From positions 124,001-188,000 of the forward strand of contig NZ_JACVMX010000002.1 in NCBI RefSeq assembly GCF_014530035.1: a DNA stretch of 64,000 nt. The letters run 5' to 3'. This stretch comes from Leucobacter sp. cx-328. Its GTDB lineage: Bacteria > Actinomycetota > Actinomycetes > Actinomycetales > Microbacteriaceae. Below, in pieces: positions 24,296 to 33,244 of the stretch; position 1 is the stretch's first letter; each line of letters begins with the position of its first letter. Below the pieces are notes generated by a model that saw only the letters and a program-made list of their open reading frames with translations, did not search any database and had not been told where the DNA came from. A program made the translations under genes and the position numbers.

Positions 24296-25567
24296 CTAGC
24301 TCGCTAGCTCGCCTGCGGCGAGGCGGCGCACGACGCCGGTGAGGTGATCGACGCCGGCGACGAGATCCTCGTCGCGGGTGAACTCCTCGAGGCTGTGCGA
24401 GATGCCGTCAACGCTCGGCACGAAGAGCATGATCGTGGGAACGTCATCCTTCATGTTGGTCGAGTCGTGGCCTGCGACGGTCATGACGCGGTCGTTGGTG
24501 AGGCCGAGGTCTTCAGCTACCTGACGAGCCAGCTCGAGGCCGTCCTCGGGGTAGGGGTTCTGGTCCCAGCTGTGCTCAGCGACGATCTCAATCTCGACCC
24601 GGTCGCGCTGCTGCACGCGCTCGACCTCTTCCATGACGCGTGCGTACGCGCGGTTGAGCACGTCAGCGTCGGGGGAGCGGAGGTCGAAGAGCAGCTGCAC
24701 ATCGCTCGCAACCACGACGGGCGAGTTCGGGTAGACGTTGATCTCGCCGCACGCGGTGTGCAGGATGCCGGGCTCGAACTCATCGACAAGGTCACGCGCA
24801 GCGACAATGAGGCGGGCTGCCCCGAGCAGTGCGTCGCGGCGGTCGGCCATGAGGGTCGATCCGCTGTGCGCCTGCGCGCCGGTGATCTTGAACTCGAACT
24901 TGCGCGCGCCCCAGGTTGCGTTGACGAGGCCGATGGTGACACCGTCCTCCTCCATGCTGCGGCCCTGCTGCACGTGAATCTCAGCGTACGAAGCGACAGA
25001 GATGTCAGCGAGTGCGGCGAGATCCGCTGCATCACCGAGCTCGTCGATCGCACCGAGCGCCTCGCGCACGGTCACGCCGCGGGGGTCAGGAGTATCGAGG
25101 GCTGTTTCAAGGTCGAGCTTGCCGGTGAATACCGAGCTGCCCATCATGGAGGGCTTGAAACGCGAGCCTTCCTCGTTGAACCAGTTCACTACCGCGAGGT
25201 TGAAGCGTGCCTTCGAGGGGTCAGCGCGCAGTTCTTCCGCGATACGGAAGCACGCGTGTGCCGAAGCCATGACGCCGTATGCGCCGTCGAAACGGCCAGC
25301 GGTCGGCTGTGAGTCCATGTGCGAGCCGGTGAGCACGTAGGGTGCGCCGGGCACGAGTTCGAGCAGACCGAACTGGTTGCCGATTGCATCGTGGCGCACG
25401 GTGAAGCCGTGCTGCTCGAGGAGCTGGGTGAACCACTTGCGCTGCTCGCCGTCTGCGCTCGATGCTGCCTGGCGTTCGACACCGCCGGTGCCTTCGACGG
25501 CACCGAACTTGCTGTGGACGTTCCAGTCAGCGAGGAAAGCTTCGGGGGTGCTGATGTTCGCAGTCAT
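24296..25567 (-). CDS. M20-family N-carbamoyl amino acid / allantoate-type amidohydrolase
   Basis: 423 residues from the ATG at 25567 with GAAAGGA upstream. It belongs to the hydantoinase/carbamoylase branch of the M20 metallopeptidases. Metal ligands are visible in LTGSHMDSQPTAGRFDGAYG (His, Asp), in VNWFNEEGSRF (Glu pair) and in the C-terminal GHDSTNM. The enzyme class removes a carbamoyl group from N-carbamoyl amino acids or ureides, releasing ammonia and CO2. It is the last gene of an operon with the amidohydrolase and MHS transporter, all likely serving one imported nitrogen compound. The exact substrate is not shown. Confidence 0.88.
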   Translation of the reverse strand: MTANISTPEAFLADWNVHSKFGAVEGTGGVERQAASSADGEQRKWFTQLLEQHGFTVRHDAIGNQFGLLELVPGAPYVLTGSHMDSQPTAGRFDGAYGVMASAHACFRIAEELRADPSKARFNLAVVNWFNEEGSRFKPSMMGSSVFTGKLDLETALDTPDPRGVTVREALGAIDELGDAADLAALADISVASYAEIHVQQGRSMEEDGVTIGLVNATWGARKFEFKITGAQAHSGSTLMADRRDALLGAARLIVAARDLVDEFEPGILHTACGEINVYPNSPVVVASDVQLLFDLRSPDADVLNRAYARVMEEVERVQQRDRVEIEIVAEHSWDQNPYPEDGLELARQVAEDLGLTNDRVMTVAGHDSTNMKDDVPTIMLFVPSVDGISHSLEEFTRDEDLVAGVDHLTGVVRRLAAGELAS

Positions 25568-25605
25568 TGCGATCCTTTCAGAGTGCGTGTTGCACGTGAA
25601 ACGTA

Positions 25606-27261
25606 TTACGGGCGTGCGTCGTAGCTGAGTTCGCCGCCGAGAATGGTGGCGACGATATCGAGCTGCGCGATGTTGGGAGCGGTGAGGGGTGATGCAGAGA
25701 AGACAGCGAAGTCTGCCAGCTTGCCGCGCTCGAGCGTGCCCTTTTCGCGGATCTGACCGGTCGCCGTGGCGGCCCACTCGGTGTGGGTGCGGAGCGCTTC
25801 TTCGGGAGTGATGCCCTCTTCTGCGCCGAGCAGGGTGCCCGCCTCGGTGATGCGGTCAACCGCTGACTGCATGCCGCGGCGCAGGTTGTTGTCTGCGACG
25901 GGGAGATCCGAAGAGCCCGCAAGAATGATGCCTGAGTCGATGATCGAGCGGCCGCGGTAGAGCCAGTCGGCGCGCTCAGCGCCGACCTGATCCGCCATCT
26001 GCTGGCCAAACGCATTGATGAAGCCAGCCTGCGGGGTCACTGCGACGCCGAGTGCGCCAGCGCGCTCGAGCTGCTCGGGGCGAGCAATGCCGAAGTGCTC
26101 GACACGGCACGGCTGCGGGAAGCGGCCGTAGGTGGTCTGCGCCTCTTCGATGAGATCGAGGGCGAGGTCGATTGCGGCGTCGCCGATCGCGTGGAGCGCG
26201 AGGGGCCAACCTGCGCGGTATGCGCCCATGACCTGCTGGCGGTACACCTTGGGGTCGTTGAGGAGGTAGCCGCGGTTGCCGTGGTTGTGGTGGCCGCAGA
26301 AGTCTTCGGTCACCGCGGCGGTTGCGCCGAGCAGCGAGCCGTCCATGAAGACCTTGACGTGGCCGAAGCGCACGTTGTCGTCGCCAAAGCCGTATCGAAT
26401 GCCGAGGTCAATACCGGTGCCGTTGCCCTCGCCCTTGAAATCGGCAACGTTTGCCGAGATTGGGTGCAGGGCGTCAAGCGTTGGCATGAGCTGAGCGCGA
26501 GCGTGGAGGCGGCCCTGTTCGGCTGCCGACTGGTACGCGGCAACCTCTGCGGGGCTATGGCCGATCCAGCCACCACCGATGCCAGCCTCGGTGAAGCTCG
26601 TGATGCCCTCAGCGGCGTAGCGCGATGTTGCGGCTTCGAGCGCCTCGACGAGACGGTCTGAAGCGTAGGGGAGCAGCAGGCTCTGGACGAGGCCCTGAGC
26701 CGACTCCTCGATGAGTCCGGTCGGGTAGCCGTCACCATCGCGCACCACAGCGCCGCCGACAGGGTTCTCGAAGCCCTCGTCAAACGCGCCAACCAGGCGA
26801 AGCGTCGCCGAGTTGGTGATTGCCGCGTGGCCAGAAGTGTGACGGAGGTACAGTGCGCGGTCGCCGGTGATCTCATCGAGTCGCGCAATGTCGGGGAACA
26901 GGCCATCGTGGTGCGCCTGGTTGAAGCCGGTGCCGTGCACCCAAGCCGACTTGTCGCCGGTGGCGTCGAGACGAGCGACCTCAGCTGCGACGGCGGCATA
27001 GAGGTTGTCGAGACCGCGGAGCACGCTCAGGTCGACCGCGGTGAGACCGAGACCCCACCACGACGTATGGCAGTGGGCGTCAATGAGTCCGGGAGTCACG
27101 CATGCTGCTCCGAAATCGAGCACTCGATCCGCGTCCAGGCCACGTACTTCGTCATCGAAACCGACGATACGGTCGCCGATGACGCCAACGGCGGTGGCAG
27201 TGGGACGAGACACATCCATCGTGAGGATGGTCTCTGCGGTGATGAGCATGTCGAGCTTCAT
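25606..27261 (-). CDS. YtcJ-like amidohydrolase (Amidohydro_3)
   Basis: 551 residues from the ATG at 27261 with AAGGAG upstream. The metal-dependent amidohydrolase barrel shows DAHCH near residue 60, a conserved HVKVFMDGSLLG segment, LHAIGDAA and EHFGIARPEQL with metal-binding His, and the catalytic Asp in ILAGSSDLPV. The YtcJ/NfdA group hydrolyses N-substituted formamides and other amides; the substrate here is unknown. Transcription comes from the MHS transporter upstream, across a 12-bp hairpin in the 80-base gap. The M20 gene follows 38 bases after the stop. Confidence 0.88.
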   Translation of the reverse strand: MKLDMLITAETILTMDVSRPTATAVGVIGDRIVGFDDEVRGLDADRVLDFGAACVTPGLIDAHCHTSWWGLGLTAVDLSVLRGLDNLYAAVAAEVARLDATGDKSAWVHGTGFNQAHHDGLFPDIARLDEITGDRALYLRHTSGHAAITNSATLRLVGAFDEGFENPVGGAVVRDGDGYPTGLIEESAQGLVQSLLLPYASDRLVEALEAATSRYAAEGITSFTEAGIGGGWIGHSPAEVAAYQSAAEQGRLHARAQLMPTLDALHPISANVADFKGEGNGTGIDLGIRYGFGDDNVRFGHVKVFMDGSLLGATAAVTEDFCGHHNHGNRGYLLNDPKVYRQQVMGAYRAGWPLALHAIGDAAIDLALDLIEEAQTTYGRFPQPCRVEHFGIARPEQLERAGALGVAVTPQAGFINAFGQQMADQVGAERADWLYRGRSIIDSGIILAGSSDLPVADNNLRRGMQSAVDRITEAGTLLGAEEGITPEEALRTHTEWAATATGQIREKGTLERGKLADFAVFSASPLTAPNIAQLDIVATILGGELSYDARP

Positions 27262-27295
27262 GCGGGGCTCCTTGAGAAGTCTTGTGGGGAGTGAG

Positions 27296-27329
27296 CCGCT
27301 GGGCGCCGTGTGGGATCGGCGCCCAGCGG
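27296..27329 (-). terminator. Hairpin inside the MHS-amidohydrolase-M20 operon
   Basis: CCGCTGGGCGCC (27296-27307) pairs perfectly with GGCGCCCAGCGG (27318-27329). It lies between the transporter stop and the amidohydrolase ribosome site, with no T run, so it may stabilise the transporter mRNA or attenuate the operon rather than end it. Confidence 0.6.
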
Positions 27330-27341
27330 AGTCAGGGGTGT

Positions 27342-28697
27342 TTAGTGCTTGTAGCCTTCGTACTGCTGGCTGAACTTCGGAGCCAGGAGGCCACCGATCA
27401 CGCTGAGTACTGCGAAGAGCACGAGCAGCAACGCAGCGGGCCACCAAGCATCGTTGGTTGCGGTCACGAGCGCGGTTGCCACGAGGGGGGTGAAGCCCGA
27501 GATGAGGTTTGCGCCGTTGAAGCCAACCGAAACACCCGAGAGGCGGATCGTGCTGGGGAAGAGGCCAGTGATGACCGGGCCGACCGCTGCGAACGAGTAG
27601 GTGAGCAGCGAGACGCCGATGATCACACCGATGGTCACGAGGACCGGGTTGGTGGTCTCAATGAGCATGAAGCAGGGGAACGCTGCGACGATGGTGAGAA
27701 CACCCGACCACACGATGACCTTGGTCGCACCGAACTTCTGGCCAAGCTGGCCAGCGTGGATCACCGCACCGAGCTGGAAGACCGCGCCGATGAGGGTTGC
27801 CATGAGGATGACGTTGCGCTCGATGCCGAGGACGCGGGTGCCGTAGTTCATGACGAAGGTGGTGATGATGTAGAAACCAGCGGTACCAAGCAGCGCTGCT
27901 GCGATTGCGACGAGGAGGTGCTTCCAACCCTTGACGAAGACGGTCTTGAGCGGGGTCTTCTCGCGGTCGCCCGACTTCTCGAGGTCCTTGAACACCGGTG
28001 ACTCGTGCATCTGCTTACGGATGTAGATCGCGAGAACGAGGAGCGGAATTGCGAGGAGGAACGGAATACGCCAGCCCCACGAGTCGAAGCTGTCCTGGCT
28101 GAGGAACAGTGCGAGGAGGAAGAAGCCACCCGACGAGAGGAGCGTTGCGATGGGCGAACCCAGCTGGGGGAGTGCTGCCATGCGTGCACGCATGTGGAGC
28201 GGAGCGTTCTCGACCGCGAGGGTCATTGCGCCCGACCACTCGCCGCCGATGAAGGCACCCTGTGCCATACGGAGAACGATGAGGAAGATCGGTGCCCAGA
28301 TGCCGATTGAGACGTAGGTCGGCAGGATACCGATGAGGCCGGTGGCAACACCGATACCGGTAACGGTGATCATCAGAACCGACTTGCGGCCAATGCGGTC
28401 ACCGAGCGCGCCGAAGAAGAGGCCACCGAGCGGGCGCACCACGAAGCCGACAGCGAGCGTCGCGAACGATGCCATTGCTGCGGTTGCCGCGTTGTCACTC
28501 ACGAAGAACTGGACATTGAAGACCAGCGCCGCAGCGGTGTTGAAGAGGAAGTAGTCGTACCACTCAAGGACGTTACCGATGAGGGCACCAATGGAAGCGC
28601 GCTTTGCGTCACGCTCGCTGATGACGTTGATCGTGGCTGTTTCACGATCTGCGTGCGAATTATTCTCCGCCGCGGTGGACTGTGCAGTTGAGCTCAT
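27342..28697 (-). CDS. MHS-family MFS transporter (metabolite:H+ symporter)
   Basis: 451 residues, 12 membrane helices. N-terminal IGNVLEWYDYFLFNTAAALVF and the loop GALGDRIGRKSVLM are signatures of the MHS branch (ShiA, ProP, KgtP). These are proton symporters for small organic acids and zwitterions, pumping solute in across the cytoplasmic membrane. The ATG is preceded by AAAGGAG. As first gene of an operon with an amidohydrolase and an M20 carbamoylase, it probably imports their substrate or releases their product. The D-2-hydroxyacid dehydrogenase is divergent to it. Confidence 0.9.
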   Translation of the reverse strand: MSSTAQSTAAENNSHADRETATINVISERDAKRASIGALIGNVLEWYDYFLFNTAAALVFNVQFFVSDNAATAAMASFATLAVGFVVRPLGGLFFGALGDRIGRKSVLMITVTGIGVATGLIGILPTYVSIGIWAPIFLIVLRMAQGAFIGGEWSGAMTLAVENAPLHMRARMAALPQLGSPIATLLSSGGFFLLALFLSQDSFDSWGWRIPFLLAIPLLVLAIYIRKQMHESPVFKDLEKSGDREKTPLKTVFVKGWKHLLVAIAAALLGTAGFYIITTFVMNYGTRVLGIERNVILMATLIGAVFQLGAVIHAGQLGQKFGATKVIVWSGVLTIVAAFPCFMLIETTNPVLVTIGVIIGVSLLTYSFAAVGPVITGLFPSTIRLSGVSVGFNGANLISGFTPLVATALVTATNDAWWPAALLLVLFAVLSVIGGLLAPKFSQQYEGYKH

Positions 28698-29018
28698 GTC
28701 GAGTCAGTCTCCTTTGATTGAACAGGGAGGGCTTTCGCCGGCCCACTCAAGCGTCTCTGCTGAGCGACTGGTGGCAGTGAGCCCCTGTTGCACGCGTAGC
28801 AGCGTGCTCCTCATCGATACTGTCTTGTCTTGGCGTTGCATGCAGGCATCATTTGCCGCCAGCATCTGCCAGTTCGGTGTGCACACGCACACCGGCTGGT
28901 GTGAAACGCTGTGGGAAGCTCGGACTGTGCGGATCGGCATTGCTGCCTTGATCCGCGCCCACTCCCTGTACTTACTGCGGGCGTACGCACGCCCGTCCCC
29001 GATACGGAAGGCATCCCA
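28698..29018. other. Divergent promoter region, MHS operon / hydroxyacid dehydrogenase
   Basis: 321 bases without a gene, between divergent starts, so it should hold both promoters. The clearest structure is an inverted repeat at 28869-28899: CCAG then CGGTGTG on the left, CACACCG then CTGG on the right, around CACACG. It could be an operator for a shared regulator; the PucR gene downstream at 30056 is a candidate. Confidence 0.5.
28869..28899. promoter_or_regulatory. Candidate operator, 31-bp inverted repeat
   Basis: Half-sites CGGTGTG (28875-28881) and CACACCG (28888-28894) with outer CCAG/CTGG. It sits about 120 bases before the dehydrogenase start and 170 bases before the MHS transporter start. 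Confidence 0.45.
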
Positions 29019-29969
29019 ATGGCGAAGATCGCAATTACCGACTGGGCAAATCTTGACCCGACCCCCGCAGTGGAGGTGCTCGAGCGCGCAGGCCACGAGG
29101 CGGTGCTGCTGAATAGCACGAGCGTTGAGAAGCTTCTTGCAGAGGCCGCGGATGCAGACGGCATCATCGCGAGCTTCATTGAGCTTTCGGCTGACACCCT
29201 GCGTGCGATGCCGAACCTGAAGGTCATTGCGACGATGGCAGTTGGCTACAACAAGATCGACACCGCGGTGGCGCGCGAGCTCGGCATCGACGTCTGCAAC
29301 ATGCTCAGCGCTGCGAGCGAAGAGGTCGCCACCCACGCACTCGCTGGCATGCTCGGCATGCTGCGTGAGGTCGCTCCCGCGGTCGCGCAGGTCAAGGGTG
29401 GCGAGTGGGACTACTCGGTGCTGCCGCTGCCGACCCGCCTCTCGGAGCAGACTCTTGGTCTCTTCAGCCTCGGCCGCATCTCGCGCGAGGTGGCTCGCCG
29501 TGCGCTGCCGTTCTTCAAGAATGTCGTCGCGTTTGACCCCTTCGTCCCTGCTGACGCTTGGGAGTCCGGTGTCACCCGCGTTGACTCGGTCGACGAGCTG
29601 CTCGCGGCGTCGAACGTACTGAGCCTGCACGCGCTGCTGACCGACGAAACCCACGGTTTCTTGAACGCTGAGAACATCGCGAAGCTGCCCCGCGGCGCGT
29701 ACGTCGTGAATGTTGCTCGCGGCGAGCTCATCGACGACGCTGCACTGCTTGCTGGCCTCGATTCGGGTCAGCTGCGCGGAGCGTTCCTTGACGTGCTCGA
29801 CGTCGAACCGCCAGCAGCTGACAATCCCGTTGTGGCTCACCCGCTTGTGCAGGTGACCCCGCACGTTGCGTTCCGCAGTGAAGTCACTCTCCGCGAGTAC
29901 GCAGAGATTCCCGCAGAGAACGTGACCCTGGTGCTTTCGGGCCAGAAGCCGCACACCCTCGTGAACTAA
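29019..29969 (+). CDS. D-2-hydroxyacid dehydrogenase family protein with unusual Rossmann motif
   Basis: 316 residues from the ATG at 29019 (GGAAGG upstream). Catalytic residues of the family are present: Arg in VNVARGELID, Glu in DVLDVEPP and His in TPHVAF. The family reduces 2-oxoacids or oxidises D-2-hydroxyacids with NAD(P). The nucleotide-binding turn is odd: where relatives read GLGRIG it reads FSLGRIS, so the first and third glycines of GxGxxG are both serine or displaced. Cofactor binding may be altered. A terminator follows, then a PucR regulator on the same strand. The open frame further upstream lacks a ribosome site. Confidence 0.85.
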   Translation: MAKIAITDWANLDPTPAVEVLERAGHEAVLLNSTSVEKLLAEAADADGIIASFIELSADTLRAMPNLKVIATMAVGYNKIDTAVARELGIDVCNMLSAASEEVATHALAGMLGMLREVAPAVAQVKGGEWDYSVLPLPTRLSEQTLGLFSLGRISREVARRALPFFKNVVAFDPFVPADAWESGVTRVDSVDELLAASNVLSLHALLTDETHGFLNAENIAKLPRGAYVVNVARGELIDDAALLAGLDSGQLRGAFLDVLDVEPPAADNPVVAHPLVQVTPHVAFRSEVTLREYAEIPAENVTLVLSGQKPHTLVN

Positions 29970-29981
29970 TTGGCGGATCGA

Positions 29982-30021
29982 CGAGCCCGGGCCTGCACTG
30001 CGTGCGGCCCGGGCTCGTTTC
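29982..30021 (+). terminator. Terminator of the hydroxyacid dehydrogenase gene
   Basis: CGAGCCCGGGC (29982-29992) pairs with GCCCGGGCTCG (30007-30017), followed by TTTCG. Confidence 0.85.
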
Positions 30022-30055
30022 GTTTGTGGGCAGTGTGCCCGATAGTGTGCTGGGT

Positions 30056-31270
30056 ATGAGCGATTCCAGTGCAGCAACAGCGCCACACCAGCGTGAATCT
30101 TGGGGTGCGCTGCTGGACCGCTTGGAAGCGGATCTGCCCCTGCTCACCGAAACCTATCTGTCGCAAGTGCGTCTCGCTTCGGGGTACGAGCCCGGGGCGC
30201 TGGTGGGGCGTGAGGATCTGCATGCCATGGCAACTGAGTCACTTGGCCTGCTGATTGAGAGCATCCGCACGGGTGAGACGCCTGCCGCGCTCTTAGAACT
30301 CGCCGAGACGCTCGGTCGTCGCCGTGCACAGCAGCAGGTTCCTGCTGATTCGCTGACGATGGCGATGCAGTCAGACTTCAACGTGATCTGGTCTCGGCTG
30401 CTCGAACTCGCGAGCGAGGTTGACGCCTCCGATAGTGCTGGTGGCGCCGACACCGTGCTCATGCTTGCGCAGCAGGTCGAGCCGATCTGGCGTGCGGTAG
30501 AGGTATTCTCGAACTCCACGATGACGCACTACCGGCAGGAAGAACTGCGTCTTGCGCAGGATCGCCTGAATCATCGACAGGTTGCGATTGGGCGGTTGCT
30601 CTCGTTCCGTTCGCCGAGCGCGGCGTCTGTGGCGTGGGTTGCGAGCGAGCTTGATTGCAACGGTGCTGCCGCCTTTACCGTCTTGGTTGCGGATCAAGAA
30701 GAGACCCGCAGTGCGCTGTTTGAGCTCGCCTCGTCGCTTCGCCGGTCGCGCTTCTACTTCTACCGGTCGCTTGGCAGCGTTGTCGCGTTCTGGCCGAGCG
30801 ATGAGACACCGCCGCAGATTGAGCAGGCGCTCGTCGGGCTACGATGTGCCCGCGCGAACCGCGTAGATGGACTCGCTTGCCTGCCACGCACGGTCACGAT
30901 GCTGACGACACTGCTCGAAACGGTTGACCCTGACGTGCGGCGCACGATCGATCTGTCGGAGGGCTTCCCGCAGCTTGCCCGCCGTGCGCTACTCACCCAG
31001 GGCATCGATCTCGAAGGACGACTCGCAAACGCGCTTCGCGACTCACCAGACGCAGAGCGGGAGCGACTGCAGGAGACGGTCATCGCGTTCCTCGAAACCG
31101 GCAGCGTGCAGCAGACAGCAGCAGCCCTCTTCTACCATCGCAACACCGTGCTCAAACGGTTGAACAAGTTCACTGAGCTCACTGGCATCGACGTCACGGT
31201 ACCGGTCGAGGCCGCAACCGCGGTGCTCGCGTGGTCTGAAATCAGCGATCGGCCCGGTCGGACGCTGTAG
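30056..31270 (+). CDS. PucR-family transcriptional regulator (1)
   Basis: 404 residues from the ATG at 30056; the ribosome site is weak. The N-terminal helical domain (about 15-160) resembles the RsbRD/sensor-like part found in many actinobacterial PucR proteins. The C-terminal PucR helix-turn-helix reads FLETGSVQQTAAALFYHRNTV and LKRLNKFTELTGIDV. PucR proteins are mostly activators of purine, ureide or amino-acid breakdown. It lies between the hydroxyacid dehydrogenase and the ThDP enzyme and probably acts on one of them. It shares its end motif (TGSxxxxAAxLFxHRNTL/VxK) with PucR 2. Confidence 0.88.
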   Translation: MSDSSAATAPHQRESWGALLDRLEADLPLLTETYLSQVRLASGYEPGALVGREDLHAMATESLGLLIESIRTGETPAALLELAETLGRRRAQQQVPADSLTMAMQSDFNVIWSRLLELASEVDASDSAGGADTVLMLAQQVEPIWRAVEVFSNSTMTHYRQEELRLAQDRLNHRQVAIGRLLSFRSPSAASVAWVASELDCNGAAAFTVLVADQEETRSALFELASSLRRSRFYFYRSLGSVVAFWPSDETPPQIEQALVGLRCARANRVDGLACLPRTVTMLTTLLETVDPDVRRTIDLSEGFPQLARRALLTQGIDLEGRLANALRDSPDAERERLQETVIAFLETGSVQQTAAALFYHRNTVLKRLNKFTELTGIDVTVPVEAATAVLAWSEISDRPGRTL

Positions 31271-31316
31271 CGACTGTGGACGCGGGTTGGGTACGCATCA
31301 GCGTTCCGCACCCAAA

Positions 31317-31330
31317 TGTGCATATGCACA
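31317..31330. promoter_or_regulatory. Candidate operator upstream of the ThDP enzyme
   Basis: TGTGCATATGCACA is a perfect 14-bp palindrome, 108 bases before the ThDP enzyme start and just after the PucR 1 gene. It is a plausible activator site. Confidence 0.45.
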
Positions 31331-31437
31331 CGGGCAGCGTCTGAATCATGCGCGATTCGTCGTGGTTGTGAGCCCCACAAGTTGCGAATATTAATGAGAA
31401 CTCTACGTTCGAAGTGTTTATTCAAGGAGGAATTTGT

Positions 31438-33063
31438 ATGCGCTCGGCAGGACATCTCATCGTCGATCAACTCGCGGCTGAGGGCGTTACCCGCGTCTAC
31501 AGCGTGCCCGGCGAGAGCTACCTCGACGTGCTCGACGGTCTCTATGATTCGAACATCACGAACGTTGTATGCCGCCAGGAAGGCGGCGCAGGCTTCATGG
31601 CGCTTGCAGAGGGTCGTCTCACCGGCCGTCCCGGCGTCGCAATGGTGACTCGTGGTCCCGGTGCAGCAAACTTCTACATTGCTGCACACTGTGCGTACCA
31701 GGATTCGACCCCGCTCGTCTGCTTCATCGGTCTCGTGCCGTTTGCAGATCGCCGTCGTGAATCGTTCCAGGAATTCAGCATCGACAGCTGGTTCGGTTCG
31801 ACCGTGAAGCGCGTCTTCACCATCGAGACCGCAGACCAGGCTGCTGAAATCGTCGCGCAGGCATTCCACACGGCACGCTCGGGTCGCCCCGGCCCCGTGG
31901 TGGTTGGTCTGCCCGAGGATCTCCTCCGCGAGATGACCGAGAAGACCGCGGTTCCGCCGCGCGCAATCGCTCAGCCCGCACCGAGCGCATCGGACCTCGC
32001 TGAGCTGCGCGAGCGCCTGCTCAAGGCAGAGCGTCCCTTCCTGCTCGCAGGCGGCGACGACTTCTTCGGCGAGACCGGTCGCGAGCTCGTCGACTGGGCG
32101 CTCGAGAACCACATTCCGGTGGCCGGTGACTGGCGCAACTATGACGCCGTCCCGAACAACCACCCCGGGTACATCGGCTGGGTTGGCTACGGCCGCCGGG
32201 ACAGCATCGTTGATGCGCTCCGTGAATCGGATCTGTTCGTCGCAGTCGGCACTGTCCGCAGCGACGTCATGAGCGAGGGCTACACCGTCGGCCTCGACAC
32301 CGAGACCGTCATCGTCGGCACCGACGCTGAGCTGCTGCAGCACGCAGGCCGCGTCGACCAGTTCATCGCGTCGACCCCCGCGAACTTCGCTGCGGCACTC
32401 GGTTCGCTCGCTGACGTTGCGGGAAACCGTGACGGGGCGCGGATCGTTGCGCTGCGCGCAAGCCAGGACCACTTCACCGCAGTCACTGAGCACTCGCTCG
32501 TCACTGAGGGTGTCGACCTCGAGCTCGTCTTTGATGAGCTTGAGCGCCAGCTCAGCGAGGATCGCGTACTCACCTACGGCGCAGGCAACGCGACCATCTG
32601 GGGCCACCGCCAGCTCACCCACAACGTGCCCAACAGCATGGTGGGTTCGCGAAACGGCGCAATGGGCATGGCAGCTCCCGCAGCAGTCGCAGCGGCGCTC
32701 GTCTTCCCTGATCGTCACGCAGTCGCGATCTGCGGCGATGGTGACTTCCTCATGAACGGCCAGGAGGTCGCAACCCTCGTCGCACAGGGTGCACGCGCAC
32801 TCTTCGTCGTGGTCGACAACGGTAAGTTCGCGACCATCGTCGAGCACCAGCAGCGTCAGTACCCCGGTCGCCCCTCGGGCACCGACATGGTCAACCCTGA
32901 CTTTGTTTCGTGGATCGAATCGTTCGGCGGTCGTGGCGTGCGTCTCGATTCGGCAGACGGCATCGCAGAGGGCGTCGCGTCGGTTCTCGACTTCGACGGC
33001 CCCGCGCTGCTGCACCTCGTCATCGACTCGGCAACCCCGTCGCCGAGCGGCGTTGGCTACTAA
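31438..33063 (+). CDS. Thiamine diphosphate-dependent enzyme, acetolactate synthase-like
   Basis: 541 residues from the ATG at 31438, with AAGGAGG ideally placed. The catalytic Glu is in VYSVPGESYLDV near residue 25, a GRPGVAMVTRGPGA block follows, and the C-terminal ThDP-Mg motif begins GDGDFLMNG and ends DNGKF. The family includes acetolactate synthase, benzoylformate decarboxylase and 2-hydroxyacyl-CoA lyase, all acting on 2-oxoacids. No regulatory subunit (ilvN) is adjacent, so a catabolic decarboxylase or lyase is more likely than branched-chain synthesis. The nearby hydroxyacid dehydrogenase could supply or use a 2-oxoacid. A terminator follows. Confidence 0.88.
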   Translation: MRSAGHLIVDQLAAEGVTRVYSVPGESYLDVLDGLYDSNITNVVCRQEGGAGFMALAEGRLTGRPGVAMVTRGPGAANFYIAAHCAYQDSTPLVCFIGLVPFADRRRESFQEFSIDSWFGSTVKRVFTIETADQAAEIVAQAFHTARSGRPGPVVVGLPEDLLREMTEKTAVPPRAIAQPAPSASDLAELRERLLKAERPFLLAGGDDFFGETGRELVDWALENHIPVAGDWRNYDAVPNNHPGYIGWVGYGRRDSIVDALRESDLFVAVGTVRSDVMSEGYTVGLDTETVIVGTDAELLQHAGRVDQFIASTPANFAAALGSLADVAGNRDGARIVALRASQDHFTAVTEHSLVTEGVDLELVFDELERQLSEDRVLTYGAGNATIWGHRQLTHNVPNSMVGSRNGAMGMAAPAAVAAALVFPDRHAVAICGDGDFLMNGQEVATLVAQGARALFVVVDNGKFATIVEHQQRQYPGRPSGTDMVNPDFVSWIESFGGRGVRLDSADGIAEGVASVLDFDGPALLHLVIDSATPSPSGVGY

Positions 33064-33125
33064 GTCGCTGCTGTTCCCGCAGCCCCTACCGCCGACGCCT
33101 CTTCGGCCGCCTCGGTAGTGGATTT

Positions 33126-33176
33126 GACCTTCGGTCAGACGCTTTCTTCGGAAGGCGTCTGACCGAAGGTCTTTTT
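33126..33176 (+). terminator. Terminator of the ThDP enzyme gene
   Basis: GACCTTCGGTCAGACGC (33126-33142) pairs perfectly with 33155-33171, followed by TTTTT. The stem carries the family 1 core CTTCGGTCAGACG. Confidence 0.93.
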
Positions 33177-33244
33177 GCATACCCTGGATGGAAGCGCGTC
33201 GAGGCGCGACGCGGTGAAGCAACGAAGCTGAACAGGGAGCCACC

